Shown: positions 7,214 through 16,325, counted from the first letter of the stretch. The stretch is 38,867 nucleotides of DNA from Streptomyces sp. A012304 (GCF_026008495.1 NZ_BQUN01000055.1:1-38867), one strand, 5' to 3'. Program-made: numbers and translations. The notes: generated by a model not told the origin, from the letters alone.

Positions 7214-9693
7214 ACCGGACGGCCGGAGCGGACGCGGCCGGGAGGGGAGCGGTCGGTACCACGGCCGCCGTCGACCTCTCGGTGGTGGTTCCCGCCCACA
7301 ACGAGGAGCGGCGGCTCGGCTCCACCCTCGACGCGATCATCCGCCATCTCGAGGCGTCGGGCCACGCCTCCTGGGAGGTGATCGTCGCCGACGACGGCTC
7401 CACCGACGCCACCCGCGAGATCGTCACCCTGCGCCGCGACCCGCGGCTGCGGCTGATCACCAGCCCCCGCAACCGCGGCAAGGGCCACGCGCTGCGGCTC
7501 GGCGTGGCCGCCAGCCTGGGCCGCCGCGTACTGCTCACCGACGCCGATCTCGCCACGCCCATCGACGAGCTGGAGCGGCTGGAGGAGGCGCTCGGCGAGG
7601 GCTGCGCCGCGGCGGTCGGCTCCCGCGCGGCGCCGGGCGCCACCTTCGGCGAGCGGCAGCACCGGGTGCGTGAACTCCTCGGCACCGCGGGCAACTTAAT
7701 CGTCCGCGCCACGGCCGTGCGCCGGATCCGGGACACCCAGTGCGGGTTCAAACTGTTCGACGGCGACAAGGCGCGCGCCGCGTTCGCCGCCTCCCGGCTG
7801 AACGGCTGGGCCATCGACATGGAGGTGCTGCGCCACTTCCAGCGGGCCGGCTGGGCCGTCGCCGAGGTGCCCGTGCACTGGTCGCACCGGCCCGGCTCCA
7901 AGGTCCGCCCGCTGGACTACCTCCGTGTCCTGCGCGACCTGGTCCGGCTCAGGATCCCGGCGCTCGGCCCCGCCGACGCCGTCGCCGCCGTGCTGTTCCT
8001 CGTGATGGCCGTCGCCCTGTACTCCGGCCGCTTCTTCGACCCCGCCCACCGCTACCTCACCGACTCCCTCCAGGACCAGAACCAGTGGGAGTGGTTCTTC
8101 GCGGTGACCGCCGACAACGTCGCCCGGCTGCGCAACCCGCTCTTCAGCGACCTCCAGGGCGTCCCCGACGGCGTGAACCTGATGGCGAACACGGCCATGC
8201 TGGGCCTGTCGGTGCCGCTGACGCCGGTGACGCTGCTGTTCGGCCCGGCCGTCACCCTCAGCCTGGTGGCCACGCTGGGGCTGGCCGCCACCGCCGCCGC
8301 CTGGTACTGGCTGATCGTGCGGCGGCTCGTGCGCCAGCGCGCGGCGGCCTTCGTGGGCGCCTCCCTCGCCGCGTTCGCGCCGCCGATGGTCAGCCACGCC
8401 AACGCCCACCCGAACTTCGTGGTGCTGTTCATGATCCCGCTGATCGTGGACCGGGCGCTGCGGCTGTGCGCGGGCACCCGGGTCACCCGGGACGCGGTGG
8501 TCCTCGGCCTGATGGCGGCCTACCAGGTGTTCCTCGGCGAGGAGGCGTTGCTGCTCGCCGCGCTCGGCATGCTGCTGTTCGCCGTCGCCCACGCCGCCGT
8601 ACGCCCCGACGTGGCCCGGCGGGCGGCGCCGCCGCTGCTGCGCGGCCTGGCGATCGCCGCGGCCGTCTGTCTGCCGCTGGTGCTGTACCCGCTGGCCTGG
8701 CAGTTCTCCGGCCCGCAGAGCTACACGCACATCGACCACGGCGCCGGCAGCGCCAACACCGTGCGCGCCCTGCTCACCTTCGCCGAACGCTCCCTGATCG
8801 CGGGCGACGCCGAGCGCGCGAACGCCCTCTCCCTCAACCCGACCGAGCAGAACGCCTTCTACGGCTGGCCGCTGCTGCTGCTCGCCCTCGCGATCACCGT
8901 GGCGCTGTGGCGGCGGCCCGTCGTGCGGGCGCTGGCCGCCACGGCGGCCGCCGCGGCCGTCCTGTCCCTCGGCCCGCGCGTCCACATCCCGCTGACCGGT
9001 GTGGAGGTCCCCGGCCCGTGGGCGCCGCTCGCCGGCCTCCCGCTGCTGGAGTCGGTCATCGAGAGCCGGGTGGCGATGATCTGCGCGCCCGTCCTCGGCA
9101 TGCTGCTCGCCCTCGCCATCGGCCGGCTGGCGACGGCCCGCTCCCTGGGCACGCAGTACGCCGGCCTCCTCGCCGTCTGCCTCGCCCTGCTGCCGCTCGT
9201 CCCGGCCCCGCTGCGCGCCGAGCCCCGCGCCGAGGCGCCCGCCTTCTTCACCGACGGCACCTGGAAGGCGTACGTCCGCCCCGGCGAGTCGCTCGTGCCG
9301 GTGCCGCTGCCCGATCCGGCCGCCGCCGAGGCCCTGCACTGGCAGACCGTCACCGACCTGGGCTTCCGCGTCCCCGGCGGCTACTTCAACGGCCCGTACG
9401 GCGACGGCGACCGCTCCGGCGTCTACGGCGTGCCGCTGAACTTCACCGCGGCCCTGCTGCGGGACGTGCGCGACACGGGCGTCGTCCCGGCGATCGACGA
9501 CCGGGCCCGCGAGGAGACCCGCGAGGACCTCGCGCACTGGCGGGCGGGCGCGCTGGTGCTCGCCCCGCAGCCGCGCGACGCACAGCTGCGGGCGACGGTG
9601 GACCGGCTCGTGGGCCGTCCCGGGAAGTGGGTGGACGGTGTGTGGGTATGGGACCTGCACGAGGCAACGCGCGGTACGCAGGGGAGGAGCTGA
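7210..9693 (+). CDS. GT2 glycosyltransferase (ALG5/DPM1-like) fused to a polytopic membrane domain
   Basis: An 827-residue two-part protein. Residues 22-255 are a family 2 glycosyltransferase most like polyprenyl-phosphate glucosyl/mannosyl transferases: LSVVVPAHNEE (23-33), ADDGSTD (60-66), the TDADLATP metal-binding motif (110-117) and a C-terminal TQCGFKLF...NGWAIDMEVL segment. From about residue 258 onward there are roughly ten or more hydrophobic segments with loops like those of YfhO or GT-C type membrane proteins, ending in a soluble tail. A polyprenyl-phosphate sugar made by the first half could be used by the second half (inference). Codon 163 is TTA (7696-7698), rare in Streptomyces and read by the bldA tRNA. 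It is co-translated with the GntR gene. Confidence 0.85.
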   Translation: MNRTAGADAAGRGAVGTTAAVDLSVVVPAHNEERRLGSTLDAIIRHLEASGHASWEVIVADDGSTDATREIVTLRRDPRLRLITSPRNRGKGHALRLGVAASLGRRVLLTDADLATPIDELERLEEALGEGCAAAVGSRAAPGATFGERQHRVRELLGTAGNLIVRATAVRRIRDTQCGFKLFDGDKARAAFAASRLNGWAIDMEVLRHFQRAGWAVAEVPVHWSHRPGSKVRPLDYLRVLRDLVRLRIPALGPADAVAAVLFLVMAVALYSGRFFDPAHRYLTDSLQDQNQWEWFFAVTADNVARLRNPLFSDLQGVPDGVNLMANTAMLGLSVPLTPVTLLFGPAVTLSLVATLGLAATAAAWYWLIVRRLVRQRAAAFVGASLAAFAPPMVSHANAHPNFVVLFMIPLIVDRALRLCAGTRVTRDAVVLGLMAAYQVFLGEEALLLAALGMLLFAVAHAAVRPDVARRAAPPLLRGLAIAAAVCLPLVLYPLAWQFSGPQSYTHIDHGAGSANTVRALLTFAERSLIAGDAERANALSLNPTEQNAFYGWPLLLLALAITVALWRRPVVRALAATAAAAAVLSLGPRVHIPLTGVEVPGPWAPLAGLPLLESVIESRVAMICAPVLGMLLALAIGRLATARSLGTQYAGLLAVCLALLPLVPAPLRAEPRAEAPAFFTDGTWKAYVRPGESLVPVPLPDPAAAEALHWQTVTDLGFRVPGGYFNGPYGDGDRSGVYGVPLNFTAALLRDVRDTGVVPAIDDRAREETREDLAHWRAGALVLAPQPRDAQLRATVDRLVGRPGKWVDGVWVWDLHEATRGTQGRS

Positions 9694-9807
9694 CGCGGGC
9701 CGCACCGACTACCCTTCCCTGACCGGGCCCTTCGCCGACCGGGCGGACGGACCGGCCGTGGACCGACCCCGTGGACCGAGCAACGCGCTGAGTGAGGAGT
9801 TCCTTCT

Positions 9808-10458
9808 TTGGCCTGTGACCTGTGGCTGGTACCGCTCGTCGACGTGTTGTGCCACACCCCCGACAACCCGTTCGCCGAGGAACTCGCGCAGTACAACAAG
9901 GTGCTCGCCGAGTCCGGACTGCCGCCCGTGCCGGTCTACCAGTACATGCCGGGTCTGTCCGGCGACGTCGCCCCGGTGGCCGGCTTCGACTACGACGCCC
10001 TGCACTTCCTGCGCCGCGCCTACCTCCTCCAGGTGTGCGGGCTGCCGGTGACCCCGGTGGACGCCCTGGGTGGCGACTACGAACAGCTCCTGGAGATGTT
10101 CGAGACGACGGCCCAGCAGTCCCACCTGGTCTGGCACTACGACCACGCGGGCGCCTATGTCCCCGTGGACTTCCCGCAGCCCCTCTCCAACGACGAACTC
10201 CTCGCCGGAGGCGGCCCGTTGGGCTCCTCCCAGTCCCTCCTGCGGGAACTGGAGTACGTCGCCCCGTCCATCGGCATCGACCCGGCCAACCCCCCGGCCG
10301 CGCCCCAACCCCCGGCCGCGCCCACCGAGTTGGAGGAACCCGCGGTCCCGGCGCCGTACGACCCCAGCCCCTTCGCCCGCGAACGGCACGTCTGGCTCGG
10401 TCTGCACGCGGCGGCGACGCGGAGTCTGGCGCAGGGGTCGATGATCGTCTTCAGCTGA
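9808..10458 (+). CDS. Conserved-looking hypothetical protein, TTG start
   Basis: A 216-residue soluble protein beginning MACDLWLVPLVDVLC. The start is TTG at 9808, supported by GAGGAG at 9794-9799 (8 nt spacing); no ATG or GTG nearby has a comparable site. The N-terminal part looks globular (LHFLRRAYLLQVCGLPVTPV, HLVWHYDHAGAYVP). The region around residues 150-190 is Pro/Ala-rich and probably disordered, and the last 25 residues are again hydrophobic. No signal peptide, membrane helix or known catalytic motif is seen. It converges with the next gene, 6 bp apart. No function is proposed. Confidence 0.75.
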   Translation: MACDLWLVPLVDVLCHTPDNPFAEELAQYNKVLAESGLPPVPVYQYMPGLSGDVAPVAGFDYDALHFLRRAYLLQVCGLPVTPVDALGGDYEQLLEMFETTAQQSHLVWHYDHAGAYVPVDFPQPLSNDELLAGGGPLGSSQSLLRELEYVAPSIGIDPANPPAAPQPPAAPTELEEPAVPAPYDPSPFARERHVWLGLHAAATRSLAQGSMIVFS

Positions 10459-10464
10459 GGCGGG

Positions 10465-10755
10465 TCAGCCCAGCTGGGCCAGGCCCTTCCGCAGGTCCTC
10501 GCGGTCCATGACGGGGAACACCTCGACCTCGGCGTCGAACTGGTCGAACAACGGCTCCAGCGTCGCGGGCAGCCGCCAGTTGTCCTCCAGGTCGCAGATG
10601 AGGAAACAGGTCCGCTTGCCGTGCTCGGGCCCGAAGTAGGCGGCCTCCGGCTTGATCCGCTCCAGGATCGCCTGCATCACTTCGGGCACCTTGCCGGTGC
10701 GGAAGAGCTCGTTCGTCCTGTCCGTGCTGAGATTCGCCTTGATCATCACGCGCAT
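10465..10755 (-). CDS. Small hypothetical protein, possible ferredoxin-like fold
   Basis: A 96-residue protein, MRVMIKANLSTDRTNEL to KGLAQLG. The pattern of a short strand, helix (MQAILERI), two strands (AAYFGPE, RTCFLICDL), helix (LEPLFDQF) and strand (EVEVFPVM) resembles ferredoxin-like monooxygenase or DUF3303-type proteins, but this is only a fold guess. The ATG at 10755 has AAGGTG 6 nt upstream; a longer frame from 10821 lacks support. It is transcribed towards the preceding gene. Confidence 0.75.
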   Translation of the reverse strand: MRVMIKANLSTDRTNELFRTGKVPEVMQAILERIKPEAAYFGPEHGKRTCFLICDLEDNWRLPATLEPLFDQFDAEVEVFPVMDREDLRKGLAQLG

Positions 10756-10940
10756 CACAGTCACCTTCTTCTGGTTCTTCCGGCTTCCCGGCTCTGCCGG
10801 CCGGTTCTCCGGTGGGCGCACGCGCGTACGGCTTCAGAATATGCCCGGTCGCGGTTCGTCTCTCGGCGGATCAGCCGCGCGGCAGCGTCTGTGTATAGAC
10901 GCTGTGGACGATCTTCTGCACCACCTCGGCCTGCCCGTGC

Positions 10941-11330
10941 CTAACGGCCGAAGTGCAGGGGCCCGTTGATGTCCCGTGCCTGGACGACCGCGCCCTGGAA
11001 GGTTCCGCCGGAGATCTCGTTGCGCACCTCGCCCGTGCCGGTCCGCAGCTCCGGCAGGGCCTCGGCCTCGCGCCGCCAGGTCTCCAGGGCGCGGGCGAAC
11101 GCCGGGTCCTGCCGGGCCCGCTCGGCCAGGGTCCCGGCCAGCTCCCGGGCGCGGTCCATGCTGTCGGCCGCCTCGTCGAGCGCGACCAGCTCGCCCTCGC
11201 CGTCCGGCGCCCCCTCGGGGTCCGGCCGGCGTCCGACCAGGTCGCGCAGCGCGAACCAGATCTGCTGCCCGGCGGCACCGGCGGTGCCGGAGGCGAGGGC
11301 CATGAGCAGTTCGGGTGCGATGGGGTCCAC
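10941..11330 (-). CDS. Hypothetical protein sharing a C-terminal motif with the adjacent NACHT protein
   Basis: A 129-residue protein. The GTG at 11330 is the likely start, with AAGGA 5 nt upstream. The first 95 residues are mainly helical (ELLMALASGTAGAAGQQIW, ALDEAADSMDRARELAG, ALETWRREAEALPEL). The end carries a Gly-rich strand motif, SGGTFQGAVVQARDINGPL, followed by HFGR. The divergent NACHT protein carries a matching N-terminal motif, VVQGRDVKGHIIF. Similar VVQ-x-RD-I-x-G tails are, to my knowledge, common in actinobacterial proteins near NACHT and other STAND genes. The two genes share a 110-bp intergenic region. A role as a partner or regulator of the NACHT protein is inference. Confidence 0.8.
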   Translation of the reverse strand: MDPIAPELLMALASGTAGAAGQQIWFALRDLVGRRPDPEGAPDGEGELVALDEAADSMDRARELAGTLAERARQDPAFARALETWRREAEALPELRTGTGEVRNEISGGTFQGAVVQARDINGPLHFGR

Positions 11331-11440
11331 GGCTGTCCTTCCCCGTACTTCGCTCGTGTACGTCGCGGCCGAGCGTAGGGCGGCCCAGGTGCCGGGGCGG
11401 TATATCTGGCCCGGGACAACCCGTAGGGGTGAGCGAGCAG

Positions 11441-14400
11441 ATGGCGTACGAGGCACCGGAGCCGCCGCAGGACGGCACGACGAACGTGCTCATCGGTGAC
11501 GCCGTCAACGTGGTGCAGGGCCGTGACGTCAAGGGTCACATCATCTTCGCCGGCGGCAGCGGCACGCCGTGGCCGGCGTTCGCCTGGCTCGCGGCGTCCC
11601 TGGCGCTGTCCGCCGGGGCGGGCGGGTGCGGCTGGTTCGCGCTGGACGGCATGGCGGCCGTGGAGCCCTCGCCGTGGACGTGGGTCCTCGCGGGGACCGC
11701 CCTGCTCTGCCTGGGGGCGGCCGGCTGGTCGCTGCGCGGGTGCGCGGCGGCCTGGCGGAGGTACCGCAGCCTCGGCATGCGCCACCGGCTGGCCGTCGCC
11801 GCCGATCATCTGGCGCAGGCCGGCACCCGCATCTGGACCAGGGAGGAGAAGAACCGGCGGCTGTACGACCCGAAGGCGCTGCCGGTGCGCTGGCGGACCG
11901 ACACCGCGCTGAGCGACCGGTGGGAGATCGTCCGCGACACCAAGAACATCGCCCCGGGTGACCTGGAGGGGCGCTTCGCGGACGTGCTGAGGGTGTTCCG
12001 GACGGTGCCCGCCCGGCGGCTGGTCGTCCTGGGCGGGCCCGGTTCCGGCAAGTCCGTCCTCGCCGTGCGCTTCCTGCTGGACCACCTCGCGGACCGACTT
12101 GAGCACCGTCCGACGGAGCCCGTCGCGGTCCTGCTGCCGCTGTCGTCGTGGAACCCGTCGCAGCCGTTCCGCGACTGGGCCGTCGGCCGGATCGCGCTCG
12201 ACCATCCGCAGTTGGCCGACATGGGTGGCACGGGCACCTCGGCGGCGGCCGAACTGCTCGATCACGGACGGCTGCTGCTGGTCCTCGACGGCCTCGACGA
12301 GCTGCCCGCCGCCGCCCGGCCGAAGGTGATCGAGGCGCTCAACGAGATGCGGGACTCCGCCAAGGGCGGCCAGGTCCTGCTGACCAGCCGCCGCGCGGAG
12401 TACCGGGAGGCGGTCCGCGCGGCGGGCGTTCTGCGGGCCGCCGCGGTGGTCGAGCTGGAGCCCCTCGGCACGGAGGAGTTACGGCGGTTCCTGCCGCTGA
12501 CGGTGGACAAGCGGGTACGGGAGGACAAGCCGGCGGAGGGCGACGGCCGGGCGCGGGGAAGCACGGCCGGGAGCGACCACTCGGAGGGTCCGGGCACCTC
12601 GGACGGCGAGGCTCGCTCGGCCGGATCGGACGGCGCGGACGGCCCGGACGGCCCGGACGGCGCGGACGGCGCCAAGTGGGGTCGGGTCCTGGCCGCCGTC
12701 TGTGACACCGTCCCGGCCGTCGGTCCGCTGCGGCGCCGGCACGCGGCCGTGCTCCGCCAGGTCCTGTCCACCCCGCTGATGATCGCGCTGGCGCGCACGG
12801 CCTACAGCGACACCCCGCGCTCCCCCTCCGAACTCCTCGACCGGCGCCGCTTCCGCGACGCCGAACGCGTCGAGGACCACCTCCTGGACCAGTTCGTCGC
12901 CACCGTCTACCGCCCGGCCCCGGGCAGCTACGCCGCTCCCGCCGACCGCTGGACGGGCGACGAGGCGAAGGACTGGCTGACCGCCCTGGCCGGCCGGCTG
13001 CAACGGCTCGGGCTGCGGGAGATCACCTGGTGGCGGCTGAGTCCCGGTGTCCCGGAGTTCGGCCGGCTGGCGCTGGAGTCCGCCGCCCTCGCCCTCACCC
13101 TCGGCGTCACCGCGTGGCTGGTCTTCGGTCAGCCGCCCCGGCCGCAGGCGCCGCCCCCGCCGTACGTGCTGGCCGTGCAGGCGGCGGCCTGCCTGATCGC
13201 GCTGCTGACCCGGCCGTTCGCCGGCCCGGACACCGGGATCGCGCCGCGCCGCGTGGCGGTGCGCGGCCGGCTCGGGTCGTTCATCGAGCAGGTGATGTAC
13301 GCGACCCCCGTCGTGCTGGCGATCGGGCTGCCGCTCCAGGTGACGCCGGCCGTGCTGGCCGCGCTGCCCCTGCTGTTCGCGTCCCGCGTCTTCGTGGACC
13401 ACGCGGTCGACGTCGCCACGGCCGGCAGCCCCCGGGAACTGTTGCGGGCCGACCGCAGGGCGGTGGCGTTCCTCGCCCCCGGGTACGCCCTGCGCGGCGA
13501 AGGCCCCAACGCCCTGCGCACCTGGTTGCTGGCCTGGGCGGCCCTCGGCCCGCTGCTCGTCACCGCCGCCTGGCACCGGGGCGGCGGCCGGCCCGTCGTC
13601 GGCCCGCTCGTGTGGACCACGACCGCGCTGGGCTCGCTGCTGGCGCTGGTGCTGCTCGGCGTCGCCGGGTCCGCGTGGTGCGGCTACACCGTCACCCGGG
13701 TCGTGCTCGCGTCCACCGGGCGGCTGCCGTGGGCGCTCGCCGACTTCCTGGAGGACGCCCACCGCCGGGGCGTGCTGCGCCAGGCGGGCGGGGTGTACGA
13801 GTTCCGCCACGCCCGTCTCCAGGACCGGCTGGCCGGCCGCCCCGCACCGGAACCGGCCGGACCCGGCGTCCGCCTGCCGTTGCCGCCCCCCACAGCCAAC
13901 CTGGCGGCACTGCCCGTCGCCCTGGTCACCCTGGTCGCCCTCAGCTTCACACCCGGGGCGTCGGGGCCGTACACCCTGGCGCACGTGTGGTGCCCGCCCC
14001 TCGGCCTGCCGGAGGGCACCGTCCTGAAGGAGGCGGGCAGGAAGGGCGACGAGACGTACGAGTGCGGTTGGAGCGGCGAGACGAAGGCCGAGGACGCGCC
14101 GCTCCTGGACTTGGGCGGCTGGCCCTTGGCACGGGTCCCGGACAGCGGGTACGTCGGCTCGTACGGCGTCCACCTCACCCTCCACGTCATGCGCCCGAGG
14201 TACTCCCGGAGTGCCGTCGAGGTCGCCACCGACTACTACGACCTGCTGCGCGAAGGGGTCGGGGCGACCCGGCCGGTCTCCGGTCTGGGCCAGGAGGCGG
14301 TGATCAGCGGGGGCGGCAGCCCGACCGACCTCGTCGTCCGGGTCGACAACATGGTGATCACGACGCTCGTGGTGGACTCCCGCGGCGCCTGCCGCCGGAC

Positions 14401-14896
14401 GAGCGACGAGACCGCCCTGTCCCTGACCGGCGAAGTCCTGCGCTACCTGAACCTGTCCGAGGGCCGTCCGAGGCTCGACGAACCGATTCCGTCCGCGTGC
14501 GGAGGCCCCTCGCGGGAGCCGGTGGAGGAGACGGTGGAGGAGACGCCTCCCGCCCCGCCCCCGACACCGGACCCCACTCCGTCCCCGTCGGCCGAGCGGC
14601 CGCCCCTGCCGACGGAGCTGCGGATCGACGACGACGGCGTGAAGAGGACCCACGAGTGCCGGGGCGGCGCGGTGTCCGTGTACGGGGACGACGTGACCCT
14701 CACACTCCTCGGCTCCTGCGGGGAGGTGTACCTCTGGGGCGAGGGCGCCCGCGTGTGGGTGACGCACACGGACGTCCTCGGGCTCACAGGCGACAACAAC
14801 AGCGTCTATTGCCAGGAGCCCGCCGACGAGGTGGTCGAATACCCCTCCTCGTACGGCGGGCCCGTCTCCGGCATGGCCATCAACTGCCGGAGCTGA
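11441..14896 (+). CDS. Membrane NACHT NTPase (STAND) with extracytoplasmic DUF3060-like tail
   Basis: An 1151-residue signal-transducing NTPase. Order: VVQGRDVKG motif (24-32); two membrane helices (about 46-68 and 78-98); NACHT domain with Walker A GGPGSGKS (198-205), Walker B LLLVLDGLDELP (278-289) and sensor LLTSRR (313-318); a low-complexity Gly/Asp insert (about 365-412); a helical region; about five membrane segments (543-563, 575-593, 619-650, 691-711, 719-749); the segment FLEDAHRRGVLRQ...FRHARLQDRLA (769-798), typical of streptomycete membrane NACHT proteins; a last helix (820-838). The final 300 residues are probably outside the cell, with a Pro-rich stalk and a C-terminal DUF3060-like repeat domain (about 1058-1151). 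Codon 347 is TTA (12479-12481). The start is the ATG at 11441; an in-frame GTG at 11429 is possible. Divergent from the 129-residue gene. Signalling or defence role inferred from family. Confidence 0.85.
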   Translation: MAYEAPEPPQDGTTNVLIGDAVNVVQGRDVKGHIIFAGGSGTPWPAFAWLAASLALSAGAGGCGWFALDGMAAVEPSPWTWVLAGTALLCLGAAGWSLRGCAAAWRRYRSLGMRHRLAVAADHLAQAGTRIWTREEKNRRLYDPKALPVRWRTDTALSDRWEIVRDTKNIAPGDLEGRFADVLRVFRTVPARRLVVLGGPGSGKSVLAVRFLLDHLADRLEHRPTEPVAVLLPLSSWNPSQPFRDWAVGRIALDHPQLADMGGTGTSAAAELLDHGRLLLVLDGLDELPAAARPKVIEALNEMRDSAKGGQVLLTSRRAEYREAVRAAGVLRAAAVVELEPLGTEELRRFLPLTVDKRVREDKPAEGDGRARGSTAGSDHSEGPGTSDGEARSAGSDGADGPDGPDGADGAKWGRVLAAVCDTVPAVGPLRRRHAAVLRQVLSTPLMIALARTAYSDTPRSPSELLDRRRFRDAERVEDHLLDQFVATVYRPAPGSYAAPADRWTGDEAKDWLTALAGRLQRLGLREITWWRLSPGVPEFGRLALESAALALTLGVTAWLVFGQPPRPQAPPPPYVLAVQAAACLIALLTRPFAGPDTGIAPRRVAVRGRLGSFIEQVMYATPVVLAIGLPLQVTPAVLAALPLLFASRVFVDHAVDVATAGSPRELLRADRRAVAFLAPGYALRGEGPNALRTWLLAWAALGPLLVTAAWHRGGGRPVVGPLVWTTTALGSLLALVLLGVAGSAWCGYTVTRVVLASTGRLPWALADFLEDAHRRGVLRQAGGVYEFRHARLQDRLAGRPAPEPAGPGVRLPLPPPTANLAALPVALVTLVALSFTPGASGPYTLAHVWCPPLGLPEGTVLKEAGRKGDETYECGWSGETKAEDAPLLDLGGWPLARVPDSGYVGSYGVHLTLHVMRPRYSRSAVEVATDYYDLLREGVGATRPVSGLGQEAVISGGGSPTDLVVRVDNMVITTLVVDSRGACRRTSDETALSLTGEVLRYLNLSEGRPRLDEPIPSACGGPSREPVEETVEETPPAPPPTPDPTPSPSAERPPLPTELRIDDDGVKRTHECRGGAVSVYGDDVTLTLLGSCGEVYLWGEGARVWVTHTDVLGLTGDNNSVYCQEPADEVVEYPSSYGGPVSGMAINCRS
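12632..12667. repeat. Four 9-bp units inside the NACHT gene
   Basis: Units GGCGCGGAC, GGCCCGGAC, GGCCCGGAC, GGCGCGGAC are contiguous and in frame, encoding GADGPDGPDGAD in the low-complexity insert between the NACHT core and the helical region. A unit length that is a multiple of three lets copy number change without a frameshift. Confidence 0.8.
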
Positions 14897-14902
14897 GACT
14901 CC

Positions 14903-16186
14903 CTACAGGAACGAGTTGATCTCGATCGTCTCGTCCCGGCCCGGGCCCACGCCGATCGCGGAGATCGGGGCGCCGGACATCTCCTCCAGCGCCTTGACGT
15001 AGCTCTGGGCGTTCTTCGGCAGGTCGGAGAAGGACTTCGCCTTGCTGATGTCCTCGCTCCAGCCCGGCAGCATCTCGTAGACCGGCTTCGCGTGGTGGAA
15101 GTCCGACTGCGAGTACGGCAGCTCCTCGACGCGCCGGCCGTCGATCTCGTAGGCGACGCAGACCGGGATCTCCTCCCAGCCGGTGAGGACGTCGAGCTTG
15201 GTGAGGAAGAAGTCGGTCAGGCCGTTGACGCGGGTGGCGTAGCGGGCGATGACCGCGTCGAACCAGCCGCAACGGCGGTCACGGCCGGTGGTGACGCCCC
15301 GCTCGCCGCCGATGCGGCGCAGCGCCTCGCCGTCCTCGTCGAACAGCTCGGTCGGGAACGGGCCGGCGCCGACACGGGTCGTGTACGCCTTGAGGATGCC
15401 GATGACGCGGCTGATCTTCGTCGGGCCGACACCGGCGCCGGTGCAGGCACCGCCGGCGGTGGGGTTGCTGGAGGTGACGAAGGGGTACGTGCCGTGGTCG
15501 ATGTCCAGCAGCGTGCCCTGGCCGCCCTCGAACAGGACGACCTTGTCCTCCTCCAGGGCCTGGTTGAGGATCAGGACCGTGTCCGCGACGTACGGCCGCA
15601 GCTTGTCGGCGTAGTCCAGGAGCTCCTCCACGACCTGGTCCACGGCGATCGCGCGGCGGTTGTAGAGCTTGGTGAGCAGCTGGTTCTTGACGTCGAGGGC
15701 CGCCTCGACCTTCTGCTGGAGGATCGACTCGTCGTACAGGTCCTGCACACGGATGCCGACCCGGTTGATCTTGTCGGCGTAGGTCGGGCCGATGCCGCGG
15801 CCGGTGGTGCCGATCTTCCGCTTTCCGAGGAAGCGTTCCGTCACCTTGTCGACAGTCACGTTGTATGGCGTGATGATGTGCGCGTTGCCGCTGATCAGCA
15901 GCTTCGACGTGTCGACGCCGCGCTCGTTCAGACCGCTCAGCTCGGAGAGCAGCACCGAGGGGTCGACGACGACTCCGTTGCCGATGACCGGCGTACATCC
16001 GGGCGAGAGGATTCCGGAAGGGAGGAGGTGGAGTGCGTACTTCTGGTCGCCCACGACGACCGTGTGGCCGGCGTTGTTGCCGCCCTGGTAGCGCACTACG
16101 TAGTCCACCGAGCCACCGAGCAGGTCGGTCGCCTTCCCCTTGCCTTCGTCACCCCACTGAGCACCGAGCAGCACAAGTGCGGGCAC
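14903..16186 (-). CDS. purA: Adenylosuccinate synthetase
   Basis: A 427-residue enzyme converting IMP, aspartate and GTP to adenylosuccinate, the first committed step to AMP. The GTP-binding loop GDEGKGK (12-18) contains catalytic D13; H41 in [11 protein letters not shown] is the second catalytic residue. [14 protein letters not shown] and VGAGPFPTE are further family signatures. The ATG at 16186 gives the standard N-terminus and length. The NACHT gene ends 6 bp away, converging. A long leader region (16187-16428) with 21-bp repeats and a hairpin lies upstream, shared with a divergent gene. Confidence 0.98.
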   Translation of the reverse strand: MPALVLLGAQWGDEGKGKATDLLGGSVDYVVRYQGGNNAGHTVVVGDQKYALHLLPSGILSPGCTPVIGNGVVVDPSVLLSELSGLNERGVDTSKLLISGNAHIITPYNVTVDKVTERFLGKRKIGTTGRGIGPTYADKINRVGIRVQDLYDESILQQKVEAALDVKNQLLTKLYNRRAIAVDQVVEELLDYADKLRPYVADTVLILNQALEEDKVVLFEGGQGTLLDIDHGTYPFVTSSNPTAGGACTGAGVGPTKISRVIGILKAYTTRVGAGPFPTELFDEDGEALRRIGGERGVTTGRDRRCGWFDAVIARYATRVNGLTDFFLTKLDVLTGWEEIPVCVAYEIDGRRVEELPYSQSDFHHAKPVYEMLPGWSEDISKAKSFSDLPKNAQSYVKALEEMSGAPISAIGVGPGRDETIEINSFL

Positions 16187-16259
16187 GCGCGTACACCCCT
16201 TCCGGGTGGGGCATGTCCAGGGTCAGGGGCGTACGCGGAGGCTTGCTCCACCGCGTGCA

Positions 16260-16325
16260 CCGCGACCGTCGTCGGCCGCAGTACCGCGACCGTCGTTGGC
16301 CGCACCGCGACCGTCGTCGGCCGCA
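16260..16325. repeat. Three 21-bp repeats between purA and the DAGK-like gene
   Basis: Three 21-bp copies sharing the core GCGACCGTCGTCGGCCGC lie at 16260-16280, 16284-16304 and 16305-16325. The middle copy has one substitution and the first two are separated by GTA. They lie 74-139 bp upstream of purA and would be in its 5' leader if transcription starts near 16390. Confidence 0.85.

Noticed and set aside
7696..9705. A long minus-strand open frame opposite the glycosyltransferase gene
   Set aside because: No recognisable fold, unusual His/Gln/Arg-rich composition, and it is the antisense shadow of a convincing gene.
12479..14767. A minus-strand open frame of more than 700 codons opposite the NACHT gene
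   Set aside because: Low-complexity antisense translation with no motifs; the NACHT frame has Walker motifs and helices.
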